This document shows positions 60,454 to 64,000 of a stretch of DNA of 64,000 bases, one piece after another (position 1 is the stretch's first letter; the number at the start of each line of letters is the position of its first letter). The stretch is from Terriglobus sp. RCC_193. Lineage in GTDB: Bacteria; Acidobacteriota; Terriglobia; Terriglobales; Acidobacteriaceae. The notes beneath the pieces are model-generated. The model was not told where the DNA came from and made no database searches. It saw nothing but the letters and a program-made list of their open reading frames with translations. The stretch lies in the NCBI RefSeq assembly GCF_041355105.1, contig NZ_JBFUPK010000001.1:124001-188000 (forward strand). Direction: 5' to 3'. A program made the translations under genes and the position numbers.

Positions 60454-62310
60454 ATGGCCAGATTTCTGGTTCGTATGCTCGCTGCCAGTTGCCTGGCTGT
60501 TGTACCGGCAATGGCGCAGGCACCCGCTGTTTCTGACGTGAACACGCAGTTGCGCGCGCAGGAGACGAAGGATTCGCAGTTGATGTGGTGGCTGCACGAG
60601 GTTACCGATGTGTACGGTCCTCGGCTGACGGGTTCGCCGGGATTGAAGGCTGCGCAGGACTTTGCCGTGAAGCAGATGAAGGCGTGGGGTTTTCAGAATG
60701 TTCACCTGGAGCCGTGGAACTTCAACCATGCGGGATGGCAGAACTATGAGACGGTGGCAAATGTTATCGCTCCGTTCCAGCAGCCGCTGAATGTGCGTGC
60801 GGTATCGTGGACGCCGGGAACGAAGGGCATGGTTGAGGGTAAGGTGCTGGTGGTGGAGCCGCCGCTGCCACCTCCTGTGGCTCTTGGTCGTGGCGGTGGA
60901 TTTGGACGTGGTGGCGGGCCTTCGCCGGAGGAGTTGAAGGCGATGGAGCAGGCGGGAACCTCTGCTGCGCCGATGCCTGCGGCCAAGCCGGAAGAGCATA
61001 AGCCGGTAACGCAGGCGGAACTGGATGCCTATCTTGCTTCCATCAAGGACAAGGTGAAGGGTTCAGTCATTTTCTACGGACCGCATATTGAAGTGCCGGA
61101 GAACTTTGCTCCGGCAACGCTGCGTCGCCCGGATGAGACATGGGAGCAGCAGGCTGGTCGCCGTGGTGGATTCCCCACGCCGCAAACGCCACCGAAGACA
61201 GAGGGCCTGACGCTGGCAGAGGTCACGGGGCAAGTGAACAAGTTTCTGATTGCAAACGGCGCGCTGGCTGAGGTGAAGGACTCGGGCCGTGCGTATGGCA
61301 TTGTGCTGCAGCAGTCGACTGCTGGTTATAACGAGAACCCGGATAGCCCGAATCTGCCGACTGTTGTGATGGGTAATGAGGACTATGGCCGCATCTATCG
61401 CACGACGAAGATCGACCACATTCCGGTGACGGTCCGCCTGAATATCAAGAACGAGTTTTATCCCGCGGGTAAGACTGTTTACAACGTGGTCGGCGAGTTG
61501 CCGGGTACGGACAAGAGCGACGAAGTGGTGATGGCGGGTGGTCACTTTGATTCGTGGAACCCAGCTACGGGCGCTACGGATAATGCTGCCGGAAGCACGG
61601 TGGCTGTGGAAGCTCTGCGATTGATTAAGGTGCTTAACCTTCCGCATCGCCGTACGATCCGCGTGGCGCTGTGGAGCGGTGAAGAGCAGGGTCTATATGG
61701 TTCGTTGGCGTATGTGGCGCAGCACTTTGGCAGTGCGGAAAATCCGAAGCCGGAGTGGTACAAGCTGGATGCGTATCTGAACCTGGATGACGGTACGGGT
61801 AAGCCGCGCGCTGCAAGCGTATTTGGCCCGCCGGAGGCTGCGGCGATGGTGCAGAGTGCGATGGACAACTTTAAGGACTGGGGTTTCTATCACGCGAGCC
61901 CAACGGTTGGCCGACAGACCGGCGGTACGGACAGCACTTCATTCAACAATGCGGGTTTGCCGGGTGTTGGCTATAGCCAGGACCCGTTTGACTACAACAC
62001 CTACACGCATCACACCAGCTTTGATACGTACGAACGCATTTATGAGCCGGACATGCGTGAGGCCGCAGTGGAAGAAGCGCTGACGCTGTATTCGCTGGCG
62101 AATGCAGACCAGATGGTGCCGCGTTGCTCGGCTGCGACAATGCCTGCGCCTCCTGTGCCGAATGCCCGTGTGATTGCTGCCAGGAAGAGCACGCTGCCAC
62201 GCACGCCGGTGGAGGAGTTCATGCTGCCGGAAGGGGCGAAGGCTCCGGAACGTCCGAGTGCTTGCACTGCAGTGCAACCGAAAGAAGCTGCTCCGGTTTC
62301 CTGGAAGTAG
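60454..62310 (+). CDS. M28 family zinc aminopeptidase/carboxypeptidase Q-like, secreted
   Basis: This 618-residue protein has a signal peptide to about residue 22 (VVPAMAQ). An N-terminal part (TDVYGPRLTGSPGLKAAQDF) leads into a protease-associated-like insertion with a Gly/Arg/Pro-rich stretch (ALGRGGGFGRGGGPSPEELK). The M28 core has MAGGHFDSWNPATGATDNAA (His and Asp ligands), ALWSGEEQGLYGSLAYVAQH (catalytic/bridging Glu), YLNLDDGTGKPRAA (Asp) and the distal His in NTYTHHTSFDTYERIYE. It cleaves peptides in the periplasm or outside. Single gene ended by a strong hairpin. Confidence 0.9.
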   Translation: MARFLVRMLAASCLAVVPAMAQAPAVSDVNTQLRAQETKDSQLMWWLHEVTDVYGPRLTGSPGLKAAQDFAVKQMKAWGFQNVHLEPWNFNHAGWQNYETVANVIAPFQQPLNVRAVSWTPGTKGMVEGKVLVVEPPLPPPVALGRGGGFGRGGGPSPEELKAMEQAGTSAAPMPAAKPEEHKPVTQAELDAYLASIKDKVKGSVIFYGPHIEVPENFAPATLRRPDETWEQQAGRRGGFPTPQTPPKTEGLTLAEVTGQVNKFLIANGALAEVKDSGRAYGIVLQQSTAGYNENPDSPNLPTVVMGNEDYGRIYRTTKIDHIPVTVRLNIKNEFYPAGKTVYNVVGELPGTDKSDEVVMAGGHFDSWNPATGATDNAAGSTVAVEALRLIKVLNLPHRRTIRVALWSGEEQGLYGSLAYVAQHFGSAENPKPEWYKLDAYLNLDDGTGKPRAASVFGPPEAAAMVQSAMDNFKDWGFYHASPTVGRQTGGTDSTSFNNAGLPGVGYSQDPFDYNTYTHHTSFDTYERIYEPDMREAAVEEALTLYSLANADQMVPRCSAATMPAPPVPNARVIAARKSTLPRTPVEEFMLPEGAKAPERPSACTAVQPKEAAPVSWK

Positions 62311-62325
62311 TTTTCATTCCTAACC

Positions 62326-62368
62326 AAAGCAAAGAGGCCAGCCGGACATCGGCTGGCCTCTTTGCTTT
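62326..62368. terminator. Very strong bidirectional terminator
   Basis: A perfect 19-bp stem (AAAGCAAAGAGGCCAGCCG / CGGCTGGCCTCTTTGCTTT) with 5-nt loop GACAT lies between the convergent M28 peptidase and YjbQ genes. Confidence 0.92.
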
Positions 62369-62395
62369 CGGCTTTCGTGTCTGGTGTTGGCGAAG

Positions 62396-62812
62396 TTATT
62401 CGCCGATGAGGTGGAGGACGATCTCGCGCCAGTGCGGATGCGTGCGGTGTTCGAAGAGATAGATGCCTTGCCAGGTGCCTAAGACGAGATTGCCGTTGGC
62501 CATTGGTATGGAGAGTTGCACCTGGGTTAAGGCGGTCTTCAGATGCGCGGGCATGTCGTCGGGGCCTTCGTCCGTGTGTTCGTAGGGGCCGTTCTCCGGG
62601 GCGATGCGGCTGAAGTAGGACTTGAGATCGCGGCGCACGCTGGGGTCTGCGTTTTCCTGGATCAGCAGCGAAGCGGAAGTATGACGGCAGAAGACGGTGA
62701 GAAGGCCGGTTTGCATCTGCTGGTTTCTGATCCATGCCTCGACGTTCGAGGTGAATTCGTAGAGGCCCTGGCCTCGGGTTGTGATTTCGAGTTTATGTAT
62801 GGATTGCTTCAA
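62396..62812 (-). CDS. YjbQ family (UPF0047) protein
   Basis: This 138-residue protein has the family pattern: QGLYEFTSNVEAWIRNQQMQ, TVFCRHTSASLLIQENADPS, VRRDLKSYFSRIAPENGPYE, GPDDMPAHLKTALTQVQLSI and LGTWQGIYLFEHRTHPHWRE. Members are small trimeric proteins with conserved His residues and weak thiamine phosphate synthase activity in vitro; the physiological role is open. Cytoplasmic, single gene. Confidence 0.92.
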   Translation of the reverse strand: MKQSIHKLEITTRGQGLYEFTSNVEAWIRNQQMQTGLLTVFCRHTSASLLIQENADPSVRRDLKSYFSRIAPENGPYEHTDEGPDDMPAHLKTALTQVQLSIPMANGNLVLGTWQGIYLFEHRTHPHWREIVLHLIGE

Positions 62813-62964
62813 GCGCCTGCCTCTGCTTTAAGGATATCTCTGTTACGAGATGCGTTCGAGGTGGCGGAAAGTTAGTTCGCGTTCCTAATCAGTTTCAGGT
62901 ACTGCATGGGGCCGATTCCGTTCGTGGAGAATGCTTTGAGTGTCCTGGTGCATTGCAGAGGGCA
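62813..62964. other. Gene-free gap upstream of the YjbQ gene
   Basis: The first half of a 322-bp gap between two minus-strand genes. No coding signal, RNA fold or repeat stands out here. The YjbQ promoter probably lies in it, but no clear -35/-10 pair is seen. Confidence 0.5.
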
Positions 62965-63080
62965 CAGAAGAATGCAGGTCCTTCGACTTCGCTCAGGATG
63001 ACGGCCTTTGGCCGTACGAGCTTCGCTGAGATACAAGGATGACGATTTTCGAATCGTAGGAGCTTTGCTTAGGAAGCAAG
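62965..63080. repeat. Intergenic repeat copy near the right edge
   Basis: Holds the unit GCAGGTCCTTCGACTTCGCT then CAGGATGACGGCCTTTGGCC and GTACGAGCTTCGCTGA, followed by a degraded second copy (GATGACGATTTTCGAATCGT, AGGAGCTTTGCTTAGG). Same family as the arrays at 46, 53 and 54.7 kb. Confidence 0.8.
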
Positions 63081-63086
63081 GCATAA

Positions 63087-63112
63087 AAAGGACGGGCCGA
63101 AGCCCGTCCTTT
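63087..63112 (-). terminator. Terminator of the last gene, UUCG loop
   Basis: A perfect 11-bp stem (AAAGGACGGGC / GCCCGTCCTTT) with a 4-nt loop. In the direction of the gene the loop is TTCG closed by C-G, an extra-stable tetraloop, and TTTTTATG follows. Confidence 0.88.
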
Positions 63113-63134
63113 CTGAGTGATACTGCGATACAAG

Positions 63135-64000
63135 TTACTTCAGCGAGTTGAGATACTTGTAGTCGACTTCGGCGGCCTGCATGGCGGGCATGCGGCTGTA
63201 GGGGCCTTCCTGTTCCACGAAGATGTGCTCGATGCCCTTGCCCTTTACGGTGGCGAAGATTTCCTTGTAGTTCACGACGCCGGTGCCGATCTCTGCACCC
63301 TTGGGTGCGTTGGGGCCGGTGGCGGCGCCGGGTTCGATGGCGAGGAAGTCCTTGATGTGCAGCATGCGGATGCGACCCGGATAACGGTTGATGTACTCGG
63401 AGGGTTTGTGGCCTGCGACGGTGATCCATCCGCAATCGATCTCGAAGAAAACCTTGTCCTTGTCGGTGTTCGAGATCAGATAGTCATAACCGGGCTTGCC
63501 GTTGTCGTCTGCGAATTCCATCGTGTGGTTGTGCGCGGCGAAGCGCAGACCGCTGGTCTTGGCTGCGGCGCCAACCTTGTTCATGGCTTCGGCGAGTGCC
63601 TTGAACTCGTCCGGTGTCATGGGTGCGAGCATGGTGCGCATGATCTTGGCCATGGCGGCGCGACGGTCATCCTGTGACATGCTGCTCATGTCCGGCATGG
63701 AGGAGGCAAGAATCTGCTTGGGCACGGATGACGTGGCGTAGGTGCAACCGAGCGTATGCGCGTCGTCGAATGCCTTGTTGAGGTTGTTCATGTCGAACTG
63801 CAGATGTGCGCTGGGACACTTGATGCCGTTGTCGTCGAAAATTTTGCGCAGGGCGGCGGCGGTCTTCGCGGAGCCGAAGCCGGCGGTTTCCACTTCCTTG
63901 TAGCCAATGGTGGCAAGCTGCTTGATGGTGGCTTCCGCATCCTTGCCCAGGTCAGCGTTCACCACATAAAGCTGGATGCCGATGGGCAGGCCGAGCGGTG
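63135..64000 (-). CDS. Sugar phosphate isomerase/epimerase, secreted-type (cut by window edge)
   Basis: The visible part is 288 codons. The frame continues past 63965 with PLGLPIGIQLYVVNADLGKD and runs off the right edge, so the start and any signal peptide are outside. The TIM-barrel segments are QLATIGYKEVETAGFGS, CPSAHLQFDMNNLNKAF, RFAAHNHTMEFADDNGKPGY, FFEIDCGWITVAGHKPSEYI and MLHIKDFLAI, with Glu near the end (IFVEQEGPYSRMPA). They match AP_endonuc_2-type sugar enzymes, often exported in Acidobacteriota. Substrate unknown. It is unrelated in detail to the isomerase at 17979. Confidence 0.85.
   Translation of the reverse strand, partial: PLGLPIGIQLYVVNADLGKDAEATIKQLATIGYKEVETAGFGSAKTAAALRKIFDDNGIKCPSAHLQFDMNNLNKAFDDAHTLGCTYATSSVPKQILASSMPDMSSMSQDDRRAAMAKIMRTMLAPMTPDEFKALAEAMNKVGAAAKTSGLRFAAHNHTMEFADDNGKPGYDYLISNTDKDKVFFEIDCGWITVAGHKPSEYINRYPGRIRMLHIKDFLAIEPGAATGPNAPKGAEIGTGVVNYKEIFATVKGKGIEHIFVEQEGPYSRMPAMQAAEVDYKYLNSLK

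Overview
The window reads as chromosome of a soil-type Acidobacteriota bacterium, most likely class Terriglobia (Terriglobus/Granulicella/Edaphobacter type). Reasons seen in the sequence: two very long TonB-dependent receptors with an N-terminal carboxypeptidase-regulatory domain, a TIGR03435-family secreted protein, DUF4252, DUF6351 and DUF6492 proteins, many GH/carbohydrate genes, and intergenic mosaics of small hairpin repeats. Base composition is moderately GC-rich. No phage, plasmid, IS element, rRNA or CRISPR array was recognised. The genus assignment is inference.

Layout. 1-6.2 kb: start of an RND efflux pump divergent from a LysR regulator, an outer-membrane protein, a CysJ-type flavoprotein reductase, endonuclease IV, and two tandem paralogous secreted proteins. 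6.3-17.2 kb: an exopolysaccharide locus. A Wzz/GumC-like chain-length protein and a DUF6492 protein diverge from a run of Wza-like export protein, polymerase-like membrane protein, GH44 glycanase, Wzx-like flippase, WecG/TagA/CpsF glycosyltransferase, and HddA and HddC for GDP-D-glycero-D-manno-heptose. 17.3-28.4 kb: GntR regulator with a sugar isomerase-like gene, MFS nucleoside-type transporter, M48 protease, a guanidinium exporter behind a guanidine-III riboswitch, GH43, a frameshifted gene, an SDR reductase, TIGR03435, DUF6351 and QueF. 28.5-33 kb: an rbfA-nrnA-GT39-GNAT run on the minus strand. 33.1-34.9 kb: an ECF sigma, a membrane anti-sigma candidate and a DUF4252 protein. 36-42.4 kb: a histidine phosphatase, a two-component system, a class A acid phosphatase and a TonB receptor. 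A tract of 11-bp-spaced CTGAA direct repeats lies in front of the acid phosphatase. 42.4-43.9 kb: tRNA-Arg(CCU) with a swapped 19-56 tertiary pair, and ispG. 44-52.9 kb: flavin oxidoreductase, hydroxyacid dehydrogenase, TIGR01777 protein, HAD phosphatase, second TonB receptor and an MFS transporter. 55-59.3 kb: pstS-pstC-lipoprotein-pstA-pstB. 59.3-64 kb: dihaem cytochrome c, M28 peptidase, YjbQ and a sugar isomerase-like gene running off the end.

How it fits together. The window is dominated by envelope functions: making and exporting a heptose-containing capsule or EPS (inferred), taking up scarce nutrients through TonB receptors, and scavenging phosphate by two separate loci (a phosphatase/TonB locus with its own OmpR-type system, and a high-affinity Pst system). 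Three long gene-free stretches (about 0.9, 0.8 and 0.75 kb) and a shorter one near 63 kb are filled largely with the same modular hairpin repeats. The most noteworthy signals are the CTGAA tract, the swapped tRNA tertiary pair, the guanidine-III riboswitch, the extra lipoprotein inside pst, and the hairpin mosaics.
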